From the NCBI GenBank assembly GCA_037043455.1, contig JAWPHD010001328.1, forward strand, positions 269,322 to 333,321: 64,000 bases of DNA, written 5' to 3'. The stretch comes from Cyrtodaria siliqua (Eukaryota; Mollusca; Bivalvia; Adapedonta; Hiatellidae). Position numbers and translations under genes: made by a program. The notes below the pieces were generated by a model that was not told the origin of the DNA, made no database searches, and saw only the letters and a program-made list of their open reading frames with translations. Shown piece by piece: positions 44,560 through 54,905 of the stretch. The first letter of the stretch is position 1, and each line of letters opens with the position of its first letter.

Positions 44560-45814
44560 GTAATGCAGCAAGACCTATTACTATGGTACCAACAATTATA
44601 GTTGTTTTGTTATCTTCGTGTTCAATCGCTATTTTTTGTATTTCTGGTGGGTTATGTTCCACAGTTTTATGTATTGATGATTTATCAAAGTCAGAATGTT
44701 CCGGTAAAAATTTCTTTGTCGTGGTGCCTTGAAAAGGTTGAATATATTTTGGTGGCACTGGTTTTACATTTACATCATTATTCAATCCTAATGCTTGTGC
44801 ATCGGTTGCTATTACAATTTCATTATTGTAGTCTTGTATTATTCCAATTTTTAATTCCATGTCGCTCGGAGACATATACAATCCACTTCCATAGACAAAA
44901 TTTACTTTACTTCTTGCATATTTTAGGGTGTTTTCATATCTTGAAATTTGACTGGGTAAGTCGATGGGGCTATTTATTGCGTCCTCTACATTTGCTAAAA
45001 ATTGTTTCTGTGCATCAAATGCTGTTCCAGTTCCAAGTATATCAGTTCTTGTTTGTGATTGTGAACCAAGAATTGCCCAGCAGTATGTTCTTATGCTGTC
45101 ATTGATTCTTTCTACTCCAGCTCTTGTGAATCCAGATGAACAATCTAGTATAAAAGTAGACCAGCTGTTGTCTGCTTCAGATCCTTGTGCAATGTAATCA
45201 ATGTGATATGTTTTATCACTCTCATAGACTGTAAAACTCATCGTTTTGTTGTCGTATACAGTATTTACCAAAGGATGATAACCAATATGTGTCCAGTAAT
45301 TATAAATTGTTCCTAGACCATTATTATAGCTTTGTTTCTGTCTCCATTCTGAATTTAAGTCAACGTTAAACTCCTTGCATATTCTCTCGTATGCGTTTCG
45401 GTTATATGTGTTATTAAAAGCATTCCAATTTGAGTCTTGCGGTAATGCTACACTCATCTCAAATAATATTCTTCTGACTTGGTAATAGACATGAAATCGA
45501 AATAACGAACCAACCAGAGTATCAGCTTTTAGATGATTGTTGAAATCAATACCACATCCAGTTGTCGCACACCAAATAGCAAAGTTTAACTGATTCTGCC
45601 AAAATAACATCCAATCTGTTCCCCAACGTTGGACTATAGCATCTGATTTGACGTATGGGAGTTTGTATTTTTCAAAGACATTGGGGAATGATGCTTTAAA
45701 GCCTTTACCGTCTGATGTAATGACTATGTTTTGATTTATTATATCTATCACTTTCTTGCTAAAAGTATTTAAATAGTGAGCATCTGGGTTATATTTGAAT
45801 TCTTCAGAAATCAT
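44540..45814 (-). CDS. Large conserved protein with C-terminal membrane anchor
   Basis: 424 residues. A globular, aromatic-rich body (WGTDWMLFWQNQLNFAIWC, CGIDFNNHLKADTLVG) is followed by a Pro-rich hinge near PVPPKYIQPF and ends in one hydrophobic span (404-424). There is no signal peptide. A tail-anchored virion surface or internal protein is possible. It is divergent from the penton-like gene across a 38-bp TA-rich gap. Confidence 0.85.
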   Translation of the reverse strand: MISEEFKYNPDAHYLNTFSKKVIDIINQNIVITSDGKGFKASFPNVFEKYKLPYVKSDAIVQRWGTDWMLFWQNQLNFAIWCATTGCGIDFNNHLKADTLVGSLFRFHVYYQVRRILFEMSVALPQDSNWNAFNNTYNRNAYERICKEFNVDLNSEWRQKQSYNNGLGTIYNYWTHIGYHPLVNTVYDNKTMSFTVYESDKTYHIDYIAQGSEADNSWSTFILDCSSGFTRAGVERINDSIRTYCWAILGSQSQTRTDILGTGTAFDAQKQFLANVEDAINSPIDLPSQISRYENTLKYARSKVNFVYGSGLYMSPSDMELKIGIIQDYNNEIVIATDAQALGLNNDVNVKPVPPKYIQPFQGTTTKKFLPEHSDFDKSSIHKTVEHNPPEIQKIAIEHEDNKTTIIVGTIVIGLAALLIYEIY

Positions 45815-45852
45815 TTTTATTTGTGTTTTTATATATATATATTAAAAAAATA

Positions 45853-46497
45853 ATGTTTCATACAATTTCAAACATAGACAACTCTATTAATTTACAACAG
45901 TATATCGATAATAGAGATGGAACTAAGCGCATTGGATTAAGGAGTTTTACATACACTATCGGTTGGTATAATATTATTAATGAAACCATAAAGACAAGAA
46001 ACCCAGCTAAAATAGAACATTTACCAAGTGGACTCTATAACTTTCAAGACTTGGTAGAAAATTTTAAAAAGCTAAATGAAAATATTATTCTGGACAATAT
46101 TGTCCAAGCTGGCTTCGTAATTATACATGCGCCAATGGAAACACGAATGTCAAGCGGTCTTTCAAAAATGCTGGGATTCAAGGACAGAAAATGGTTGACA
46201 GGTACTAATATAGGAGATCGCCCAATGGATTTAGCTCCTTACAAACAGCTATATGTTCATCTGAAACAAGTTAATACGAGTAGTAATTATTTCAATGGTG
46301 CACCAAGCACTATTATAGGTGTTGTACCTGTAGTAAATAAGAAGTTCGGAGATATAGTATATACAAGTTTTTATCCTGAATATCACTGTCTTATGAATGG
46401 GGCAATTTCTGAATTCACAATAGAAGTCAGAGATGAGTATGGTAACAAGATATTTAATAGCGGTTTGCCTATGAGTTGTGTTTTAGAAATTATTTAA
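45853..46497 (+). CDS. Probable penton/minor capsid protein
   Basis: I start at the second ATG (45853), right after TATTAAAAAAATA, giving 214 residues; the upstream ATG at 45823 lies inside the promoter-like TA tract. The C-terminal part, TIIGVVPVVNKKFGDIVYTS and then YHCLMNGAISEFTIEVRDEY with SGLPMSCVLEI, matches the pattern of the minor capsid (single jelly roll penton) proteins of Polintons. Expected role: filling the capsid's five-fold vertices beside the major capsid protein. Confidence 0.8.
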   Translation: MFHTISNIDNSINLQQYIDNRDGTKRIGLRSFTYTIGWYNIINETIKTRNPAKIEHLPSGLYNFQDLVENFKKLNENIILDNIVQAGFVIIHAPMETRMSSGLSKMLGFKDRKWLTGTNIGDRPMDLAPYKQLYVHLKQVNTSSNYFNGAPSTIIGVVPVVNKKFGDIVYTSFYPEYHCLMNGAISEFTIEVRDEYGNKIFNSGLPMSCVLEII

Positions 46498-46523
46498 AAA
46501 ATATATTTTTATAAAAAAAAACA

Positions 46524-47021
46524 ATGAGTATATTTGGACCACCAAGCACTAAAAAAACAGAAGACTTAGAGGCTTTGATAAATGATGTTCAAAATTTATA
46601 TAGACGAATTGTGCCTTTTGTTAGCCAGTTTAATCATTTAAAAAATAGAGTTGATAATCTTAAATATGGAATTATAACAATATTTGCAGAGGCTAAGGGC
46701 CCACTTGTGTCAAACAGAATACTCTCATTTGGTAATGGTGGAGCAGAAAAAAATGTGGGGCATGTAATGACACGCCGTGGACGGATTATGGGAATAGGTT
46801 TAGCATGTGAACGATTAGTTGGTGACGTAACTGTAATAGTTTCTGTCAATGGTGTTGAACAACCAAATTATGGTATAACGCTTCACATCATTCCACGCAA
46901 TCATGATAACTTTGATAAACCTTTAGAGATTGGCGCTGGTTCTGTTGTTAACTTTGTATGCAAGGTTGCTAACGCAACCGCTGTAAATACGGTGGCATCA
47001 TTATTAATTGAATTAATTTAA
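46524..47021 (+). CDS. Fibre-like protein: coiled stalk plus beta-rich head
   Basis: 165 residues. Residues 10-50 are heptad-like (DLEALINDVQNLYRRIVPF, HLKNRVDNL). From about residue 75 the protein is a Gly/Val-rich beta domain (RRGRIMGIGLACE, DVTVIVSVNGVEQ, IGAGSVVNFVCKV). The layout resembles trimeric fibre or head proteins of viruses. Function is inferred from layout only. It is preceded by TATATTTTTATAAAAAAAAA and follows the penton-like gene by 26 bp on the same strand. Confidence 0.8.
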   Translation: MSIFGPPSTKKTEDLEALINDVQNLYRRIVPFVSQFNHLKNRVDNLKYGIITIFAEAKGPLVSNRILSFGNGGAEKNVGHVMTRRGRIMGIGLACERLVGDVTVIVSVNGVEQPNYGITLHIIPRNHDNFDKPLEIGAGSVVNFVCKVANATAVNTVASLLIELI

Positions 47022-47042
47022 TTTTTTATTTATTAATAAAAA

Positions 47043-47633
47043 ATGAAGCAACCGACAGCACCAAGTTTATATCCTGATTTGTCAGTGGAAAATTCAGTAG
47101 AAAACGGACAAAATTATAGATTACAAAAGATTTCAGAGATTGAAAAAAAGTTAATTACAGAACGAGATATACGTCAGTCTCTTTATAAAAAATATAAACG
47201 TGGTATTAATATTACAGATGGAATTGACACTACCTTGATATCAGCAGGTGTTATTATGGCTGGGATTGGATTTGCTATTCCAGTTTTGCTACCTTTAGAA
47301 ATAGCAGCAATAGTATGTGGAGCTACAGGTGTTTGTGTTAATTTTATCAGACGAAAGCTTAATGCAAAAGCTCAAAAACATCATGAAATAAAAACTTTGG
47401 CAGAGGCAAAGTTAAATAGTATAAAGCAGTTAATATCAAAAGCGTTGAGTGATTCACAAATATCTGATCAAGAGTTTAAGATGATTTTAGATGAGTTAGA
47501 TAAATATTATAGTTTAAAAGAAGACACCAAACAAAAAAAGGCTGAAATAAGTGAAGTTCAAAAAAAAGAACTAGTGGAGCAGGGAAGAAAAGAAGCAATG
47601 GCAACCTTACAAAAAAGTCTAAAAAGTGTGTGA
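47043..47633 (+). CDS. Membrane protein with N-terminal PTAP and LYPDL late-domain motifs
   Basis: 196 residues. The N-terminus has PTAP at 4-7 and LYPDL at 9-13. These match the P(T/S)AP motif that binds TSG101 and the LYPxL motif that binds ALIX. Two adjacent hydrophobic segments (about 63-80 and 82-103) form a membrane hairpin, which leaves both ends on the same side. The rest is basic and helical (RRKLNAKAQKHHEIKTLAEA) with an acidic/basic coiled tail. No other motif was found. It is last in the rightward run and only 21 bp after the fibre-like gene. A role in recruiting the cell's ESCRT machinery is inferred from the motifs. Confidence 0.85.
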   Translation: MKQPTAPSLYPDLSVENSVENGQNYRLQKISEIEKKLITERDIRQSLYKKYKRGINITDGIDTTLISAGVIMAGIGFAIPVLLPLEIAAIVCGATGVCVNFIRRKLNAKAQKHHEIKTLAEAKLNSIKQLISKALSDSQISDQEFKMILDELDKYYSLKEDTKQKKAEISEVQKKELVEQGRKEAMATLQKSLKSV

Positions 47634-47696
47634 TTTATTGTTTTAGTAGTGTGTTTGAGTATGATCCACCACCTTTGTATTCAAGGTCAGAAAATT

Positions 47697-47955
47697 GTTG
47701 ATTTGGGTGTAATTTTGATAACAAATCAATAAATTTGTTTTGTATTAAAGAAACATTTTATAATTTTGGTAACTTATAAAAAAAATAAACTTGCAATCTT
47801 CACTACCCCTATTTTAAAAAAGTTTTAATAAATCAAGTAAAATCACCATTTCATGGTGATTTATTATATATATATATATGTATTTTGGGTGTTTCTGGGC
47901 CAAACTCGAGCAGAGCGAGAGCTTTGGCCCAGAACACCCAAAATACATATATATA
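47697..47955. repeat. Polinton right terminal inverted repeat
   Basis: This is the complement of 33310-33608 without the extra 45-bp block. It has the same outer palindrome and second hairpin, plus a slightly longer (TA)n tract. Confidence 0.95.
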
Positions 47956-47961
47956 TTATAC
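47956..47961. repeat. Polinton target-site duplication, right
   Basis: TTATAC matches 33304-33309. The exact edge is uncertain by one base because of the flanking TA run. Confidence 0.8.
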
Positions 47962-48150
47962 TCTGAACTGCAAATAGTTATATTAAACTACTTGTCCAAG
48001 AGACTCTTAGATATCAACTCTAGTGTTTCGTTTTTGCTGTTTTTAATTTTGTTGTTTCTTCCCATGGAACTTGACATGTTTGGAGTGAGGTGATCAGTTC
48101 AGTTACATTTTAACAGTAGAGCGCTTCAAGGTCATTAACCTCTTAATTAA
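47962..48150. repeat. Dispersed repeat 2, part right of the Polinton
   Basis: It ends AGTAGAGCGCTTCAAGGTCA, the same end as the copies at 14815-15470 and 24360-25295. Confidence 0.5.
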
Positions 48151-50229
48151 CCTAACATGCCATCACGGAAATAGAATAGCAGATAACTCCAGGGTCATCA
48201 GTTTACTTTTGAAGTCTGCACTTTAGTTACACATTTTTTTCTCCTATCAAATTGATAATAATTGTTGTTAAATTGAACTGAATGCAATATATGCTATACG
48301 CTCTTTTCCCAAATTTTCCGAAAGTGTTTAACAGGTTATAGTTATTTGTTGAAGTGCGCCCTCCCCCACCACTCCACCCTCAATTATGGTTGGTATTATA
48401 ACTGAGTGTGTTACTAATAGCTTGGTTTAATCCTGGTTTATGTTACAGCCCAGTGCAGAGGGGACGTGCGCCTTTATCTTGATAGATTGTTTCGACGGTT
48501 CAACGCAGCCTTATTTTATCTTCTTCTATATTTATGCGTAGTTACAACAATGTTGCGTTGAACCCTCGGTTTGGAATATTGTTTCATCATTTTATCATAA
48601 TTATTGTAAATGACTCTGTTGCTGGTCCTAGTTTAGTCCCGGTGCTATCTTCGTTGGCTTTCTTGATTTACTGAAGCATATTTTGGGGGTTCTACTTATT
48701 TTGTCTTTAATTTGTGTACAAATTTATTTTTCTAATAATCTTTTTTTTTTATAAAAATGTACATTATTTTAAAATACTGTTGATTTTAAAACTTACATAT
48801 AAACAGATTTAAATCACATAGTAGGAGCTACTACTTTATATTGAATCAAGCAATTTGAGATTTTGAAAAATTCAAATTTACGGCATTAAATAAATCGTAA
48901 ACATATTGAATTGAAAACAATGTTTGATCCATGCATCTAAAGGTTCGTTAATTTACACTTGTTATCGTAGGTATTTGATGAGGTAAGATAGATGTGGGTT
49001 ATAATTATCTCTCTGGACTATTGTGTCTTTTCTTGGCAACATGGAGGTAGTAATATTTTGAGTTTACGTATATTAGTGTGTCCTACAGTGAATATCTATG
49101 ATTTGGAAGGGTAATCTGTACGATAGTTCGTATATATATTTATCCTTCAGTGTGAATTTATCCCTGGGGATGGTACACTGTTTTAGTTAGCTCCGTGTTC
49201 TTCACATTTCTGGATTTGGATGGGGTATCTGCCATATTATGAGTGAACATGAATGAAATAGAAAAATAAAAACACAGCGCTGCCGCAACCAAAATATGTT
49301 TAAACACGTTAAAGGTACATGCATGCAATTATTTACAAATAAGTAAGGGAGAACAATAGGGGTGACATACAAACTGTAAATCTAATAACCGAAATCATTC
49401 TCTAATAATAAAAATTCCGTAACTTTATCTTCTATAGAGAACGTCACTATATCTATTTATGCGGTTTTAAACGCTGGTAGTGAATGGCACTTTTATCATA
49501 AACTGCAAACTATTTACATTATTTTTCCCTCGCTTTAGTATCAACAATCAGGTGCCTTCGGAGATGGTAATAATAAAAAAAATGTAAGAGGACAACAACA
49601 GCCAGTGTATTTTCAGACAGTGAATATTCATTTTCTACTATTGAGACACCTTAGATCCATGCGCAGTAGCTCCGCCTACTTGAAAAGTGAATTTTATTCG
49701 AAATTAGAATTTTTTTCAACAGAATGTATAATTTAAATATATTATTACATATCTTTACTGGTTATTATTGTAGACAGTGCATTATTTTACACATAGTTTT
49801 GTATTGTTTGTTCCTATAGCTTCATTACAGATAACTGACATATAAGTAGAAAGGTATCACAATAACAGTGATGTAATACAGATATATCACTTTTTAAGGT
49901 ATTGGACGAGGTAATGTATAGTTAACCACAGTTATTACGCGGGATGTTTGACTCGCTACCCTATATGCCTGACAATGGGTTATCCTACACCCCTATATCA
50001 CTTAATCACCAGTCAATATCAGTTTGTATTGCCCTCATTCTGATATTGACTGTTTGGCAGGTGTATATCGCTCTTATTTACCAGTTAATATTGTCTTCAT
50101 GATTAATATGGACTTTCGGCTCTTATTCACCAGTTACTATTGCCTTCATTCAGATATTAACTGTATTCCAGGTGTCTATATCTGATATTGTGCGAATCAC
50201 ATTGATATTGACTGGTTGACAGATATCCA
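48151..50229. other. Intron sequence, nothing firm
   Basis: Positions 49990-50220 hold three or four diverged units with ACCAGT.AATAT, GCCTTCATTC.GATATT and GACTG. Nothing else was recognised. Confidence 0.4.
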
Positions 50230-50800
50230 CATGCATTTACATCTTGCCACCTTGAATTGCCAAACTAACTCTGTTACATTTTTACAGTTTGCCACATTGA
50301 ATCGCCTGACCTTTCTGTTTCATCTGAACAATTTGCCACCTTGAATCACCTAACCAATTCTGTTACATCTGAACAGTTTGCCACCTTGAATCACCTAACC
50401 AATTCTGTTACATCTGAACAATTTGCCACCTTGAATCACCTAACCAATTCTGTTACATCTGAACAATTTGCCACCTTGAATCACCTAACCAATTCTGTTA
50501 CATCTGAACAATTTGCCACCTTGAATCACCTAACCAATTCTGTTACATCTGAACAATTTGCCACCTTGAATCACCTAACCAATTCTGTTACATCTGAACA
50601 GTTTGCCACCTTGAATCACCTAACCAATTCTGTTACATCTGAACAATTTGCCACCTTGAATCACCTAACCAATTCTGTTACATCTGAACAATTTGCCACC
50701 TTGAATCACCTAACCAATTCTGTTACATCTGAACAGTTTGCCACCTTGAATCACCTAACCAATTCTGTTACATCTGAACAATTTGCCACCTTGAATAACT
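50230..50800. repeat. 45-bp minisatellite, about 12 copies
   Basis: The unit contains TTGCCACCTTGAATCACCTA followed by ACCAATTCTGTTACATCTG. The two leftmost copies are diverged. The period is a multiple of three, so a long spurious frame runs through it. Confidence 0.95.
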
Positions 50801-50894
50801 TAACCAAAATTGTTTTATCATGCATTAACATACCTTTTGCAGTTTGCATATATGTACCACTGTTTAAACATGAATGCTGTAGCCTTAGAAAGTG

Positions 50895-51110
50895 TGATTT
50901 TGACCTTTGGGAATGTCACTTTTGACCATTTGATATGTGATTTTGACCTATAGGAATGTAATTTTGACCTTAGGGATGTGATTTTGACGTTTGGGAATGT
51001 AACATTGACCTTTGGGGCATGATTTTGACCTCTGGGATGTGATTTTGACTTTTGGTGATTTTGACCTTTGGGATGTGATTTTGACCTTTGGGAATGTGGC
51101 ATATCACCCA
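50895..51110. repeat. Short irregular repeat (TTTTGACCTTTGGGA)
   Basis: About ten copies of an 18-22 bp unit GATTTTGACCTTTGGGAATG with variable length. Confidence 0.85.
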
Positions 51111-52039
51111 TATTGTGACTGAATATAAATAAACATAACTTGAGCATGGACATAAACATAAATATTTTTGCAGTTTGAAATTCGAAATAATTGCCATTTA
51201 CGACCTCGAAATGTGGTTTGTTATACTAAATATAAATATTTTGTTTACACTTTTAAATATGCTTCCTGCCCCGTGTGGTTCCCGGGGGCCCCCGTTTGGT
51301 CACGGGGCAAAAAATAGGGCCACTGCAGATCCCTTTGGAGGGGTAGGCAGAGGGGTAGAATCCCCCCAAATTCATGTTCATTTTTTGTTCATATTCATTA
51401 AAGGTCTTCATCATGATCCCTGCATTGTTTCAGGTGCTATCTCGCTCGCATCAAAAAAGCAGTGGCAGAAAAAAATAATGTGGCTCCAGCGTAAATGGAG
51501 TTTCTACGATAGAATATGCAGCAACTCTGCAGTTCAGGGTGAGAAGGTTCTAGGCCCATTTTCCATATTTTATCTCGATGTACATGGAAGATGAGCCTGG
51601 CATGTTCATGCCTGTTAGGCGCCATATAACCTTTTCATGTGTTGGTGCGCCTTAAAACCCCAATTCAATTCAAATATGCTTCCTGCATCCCTTTTACTGT
51701 AGTATATAGGCATATAGGTTTCCCTTGTCCATCCGTCGGTACATCTTTCCACTCCCATTGGTACATCCATCGGTGCCCACGATCACGAAGATGTGGTTCT
51801 ACACAAAGGAATTTAATACAGTTTATAAATATTTAATTATTATACACCTCTATCTCCTCTGTCTTGGCTATCATCCAATTGATTGGTTTTACATCCATTA
51901 ATTGCCTCCCTGGTTGATAAGTAGCCTCGTTCCTTCATTCTCTCCCAGATTGCAGATAGCAAGTTGTCCTCTGTTCCATTCAAATACTCATAAAGTCATA
52001 TTGTTTCACTGCTTGTATAACCACTTCAGGCATGAATCC
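51111..52039. other. Intron sequence, possible dispersed repeat
   Basis: A GC-richer patch (51275-51345) with CCCGGGGGCCCCCG and a 51560-51665 stretch look unlike the surroundings and may be repeat insertions. No coding signal was seen. Confidence 0.35.
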
Positions 52040-52210
52040 CAATATTGGACTGCATGACCATGCTGACCTCTGACCTTGCTGACCTCTGCTATTTAATACA
52101 GGACTGCATGGCCTTGCTGACCTCTGACTTTGCTGACCTCTGCTATTTGTATGGTGATACACCAATACAGGACAGCATGACCTTGCTGACCTTTGCAATT
52201 TGTATGGTGA
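52040..52210. repeat. CTGACCTCTG-rich repeat
   Basis: Three to four diverged copies of a ~50-bp unit with GCATGACCTTGCTGACCTCT and TGCTATTTGTATGGTGA. Confidence 0.8.
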
Positions 52211-52834
52211 CAAAAATAACATATTAAATAAATATACATACCTATTTTATTGGATATGTTATTCATATAAAGTTCTAGCTAACTGCCTTAATATCACGGT
52301 CTGTTCTGTTTCATACCAAGTTTGAAATAACCAGACAGACAACTAACACTGCATGATATTATAATTAGTCATTAACCATTTTATATTTGATTAGATGTGT
52401 ATTACTTGTATTACTCTGGAAGATGTAACTAGACATTAGTCATTTTCCTGTACTTGAACTGCTTAATATACGTATGTGACTAAAGTCTATTTCTTATTAA
52501 CTTAAGATTAATATTTCACATTTTCTTTATGTCTCTAGGTTTTGACTAACTAACTGTTGATTAAAAGTATCTAAAAGATTTATATTTATAGCAAAACGAA
52601 CTAAATTGTTTAACGTTTCTTTTCACAATAGTTTATCCTAGCTGATTGTTATCGCATAGATTGTATACAAGAGTTTATGTGTTATTGGAGCAGGGTATAA
52701 CGGCTGATACAAAGGGAGCACTTTGTACTTGTCACATTTCTGGTATTGTTAGCCCCTCTTCTTTCTATCTAAACCTGGTTGCCTCCCTCATGTACTCATG
52801 CCAGGTGAAGCTGGTTGCCTCGGTCTTCTTGCCA
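52211..52834. other. Intron sequence, nothing recognised
   Basis: No exon or repeat was recognised. Confidence 0.4.
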
Positions 52835-53695
52835 GTTAAGGCAATATGACTAGGTCTTCTTGCCAGTTAAGGCTGAATGACTAGGTCTTCTTGCTAGTTA
52901 AGGCTGTATGACTAGGTCGTCTTGCCAGTTAATACTGTTTGGCTAGGTCTTCTTGCCAGTTAAGGCTGTTTGGCTAGGTCTTCTTGCCAGTTAATGCTGT
53001 TTGACTAGGTCTTCTTGCCAGTGAAGGCTGTTTGGCTAGGTCTTCTTGCCAGTTAAGACTGTTTGGCTAGGTCTTCTTTCCAGTGAAGGCTGTTTGGCTA
53101 GGTCTTCTTGCCATTGAAGGAAGTATGACTAGGTCTTCTTGCCAGTTAAGACTGTTTAGCTAGGTCTTCTTTCCAGTTAAGACTGTTTGACTAGGTATTC
53201 TTGCCAGTGAAGGCTATTTGACTAGGTCTTCTTTCCAGTTAAGACTGTTTGGCTAGGTATTCTTGCTAGTGAAGGCTATTTGACTAGGTCTTGCCAGTGA
53301 AGGCTGTTTGGCTAGGTCTTCTTGCCAGTGAAGGCAGTATGACTAGGTCTTCTTGCCAGTTAAGACTGTTAAGCTAGGTCTTCTTTCCAGTTAAGACTGT
53401 TTGGCTAGGTGTTCTTGCCAGTGAAGGCATATGACTAGGTCTTCTTGCCAGTGAAGGCTGTTTGGCTAGATCTTCTTGCCAGTGAAGACTGTTTAACGAG
53501 GTCTTTTTGCCAGTGAAGGCTGTTTGGCTAGGTCTTCTTGCCAGTTAAGACTGTTTAACGAGGTCTTTTTGCCAGTGAAGGCAGTATGACTAGGTCTTCT
53601 TGCCAGTGAAGGCTATTTGACAAGGTCTTCTTGCCAGAGAAGGCTGTTTGGCTAGGTCTTCTTGCCAGTGAAGGCTGTTTGGCTAGGTCTTTTTG
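52835..53695. repeat. 31-bp minisatellite, about 28 copies
   Basis: The unit is GGCTAGGTCTTCTTGCCAGT followed by TAAGGCTGTTT, with GTGAAGGC variants. It merges at its right end into the 30-bp array. Confidence 0.95.
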
Positions 53696-54905
53696 ACATT
53701 TAAGGCTTGTAGCCTTGGTCTTCTTACTAGTTCAGGCGGTTGCCTTGGTCATCTTGTCAGTTCAGGCAGCTGCCTTGGTCATCTTGTCAGTTCAGGCAGC
53801 TGCCTTGGTCATCTTGTCAGTTCAGGCGGCTGCCTTGGTCATCTTGTCAGTTCGGTTGCCTTGGTCATCTTGTCAGTTCAGGCGGTTGCCTTGGTCATCT
53901 TGTCAGTTCAGGCAGCTGCCTTGGTCATCTTTCAGTTCAGGCGGTTGCCTCGGTCATCTCGTCAGTTCAGGCGGCTGCCTTGGTCATCTTGTCAGTTCAG
54001 GCGGCTGCCTTGGTCATCTTGTCAGTTCAGGCAGCTGCCTTGGTCATCTTGTTAGTTCAGGCGGTTGCCATCGTCATCTTGTCAGTTCAGGCAGCTGCCT
54101 TGGTCATCTTGTCAGTTCAGGCGGTTGCCTCGGTCATCTCGTCAGTTCAGGCGGTTGCCTTGGTCATCTTGTCAGTTCAGGCGGCTGTCTTGGTCATCTT
54201 GTCAGTTCAGGCGGCTGCCTTGGTCATCTTGTCAGTTCAGGCAGCTGCCTTGGTCATCTTGTCAGTTCAGGCAGCTGCCTTGGTCATCTTGTCAGTTCAG
54301 GCGGGTGCCTTGGTCATCTTGTCAGTTCAGGCAGCTGCCTTGGTCATCTTGTTAGTTCAGGCGGTTGCCATCGTCATCTTGTCAGTTCAGGCGGTTGCCT
54401 CAGTCATCTTACCAGTTCAGGCGGCTGCCTTGGTCATCTTGTCAGTTCAGGCAGCTGCCTTGGTCATCTTGTCAGTTCAGGCGGTTGCCTCGGGTCATCT
54501 TGTCAGTTCAGGCAGCTGCCTTGGTCATCTTGTCAGTTCAGGCAGTTGCCTCGGTCATCTTGTCAGTTCAGGCGGCTGCCTTGGTCATCTTGTCAGTTCA
54601 GGCAGCTGCCTCGGTCATCTTGTCAGTTCAGGCGGCATCTTGTCAGTTCAAGCGGTTGCCTTGGCCATCTTGTCAGTTCAAGCGGTTGCCTTGGTCATCT
54701 TGTCAGTTCAGGCGGTTGCCTTGGTCATCTTGTCAGTTCAGGTGGTTGCCTTGGTCATCTTGTCAGTTCAAGCGGTTGCCTTGGTCATCTTGTCAGTTCA
54801 AGCGGTTGCCTTGGTCATCTTGTCAGTTCAGGCGGTTGCCTTGGTCATCTTGTCAGTTCAGGCGGTTGCCTTGGTCATCTTGTCAGTCCAGGCGGTTGCC
54901 TCCAG
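53696..54905. repeat. 30-bp minisatellite, about 40 copies
   Basis: The unit is CGGTTGCCTTGGTCATCTTG followed by TCAGTTCAGG. It aligns with the 31-bp unit (GGTC.TCTTG.CAGTT.AGGC), so the two arrays share an origin. All three + frames stay open over long stretches. Confidence 0.95.

Larger units (their letters stand above)
33310..47955. mobile_element. Polinton/Maverick-type virus-like DNA transposon
   Basis: This 14.6-kb element is bounded by inverted terminal repeats (299 bp left, 259 bp right) and a 6-bp target duplication. It carries the hallmark set: a family B polymerase of the protein-primed kind, an RVE/DDE integrase, a packaging ATPase, and probable major and minor capsid proteins. 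Fifteen coding frames fill over 90 percent of it, with alternating blocks of strand. An adenain-like protease, present in many Polintons, was not recognised. Apart from one stop near the polymerase C-terminus, every frame looks intact. The nearly identical inverted repeats also suggest a fairly young insertion. The element lies inside an intron in mixed orientation, and no host splice site is interrupted. Confidence 0.95.

Noticed and set aside
50341..50925. 194-codon frame of a 15-residue repeat
   Set aside because: 45-bp minisatellite, no other support.
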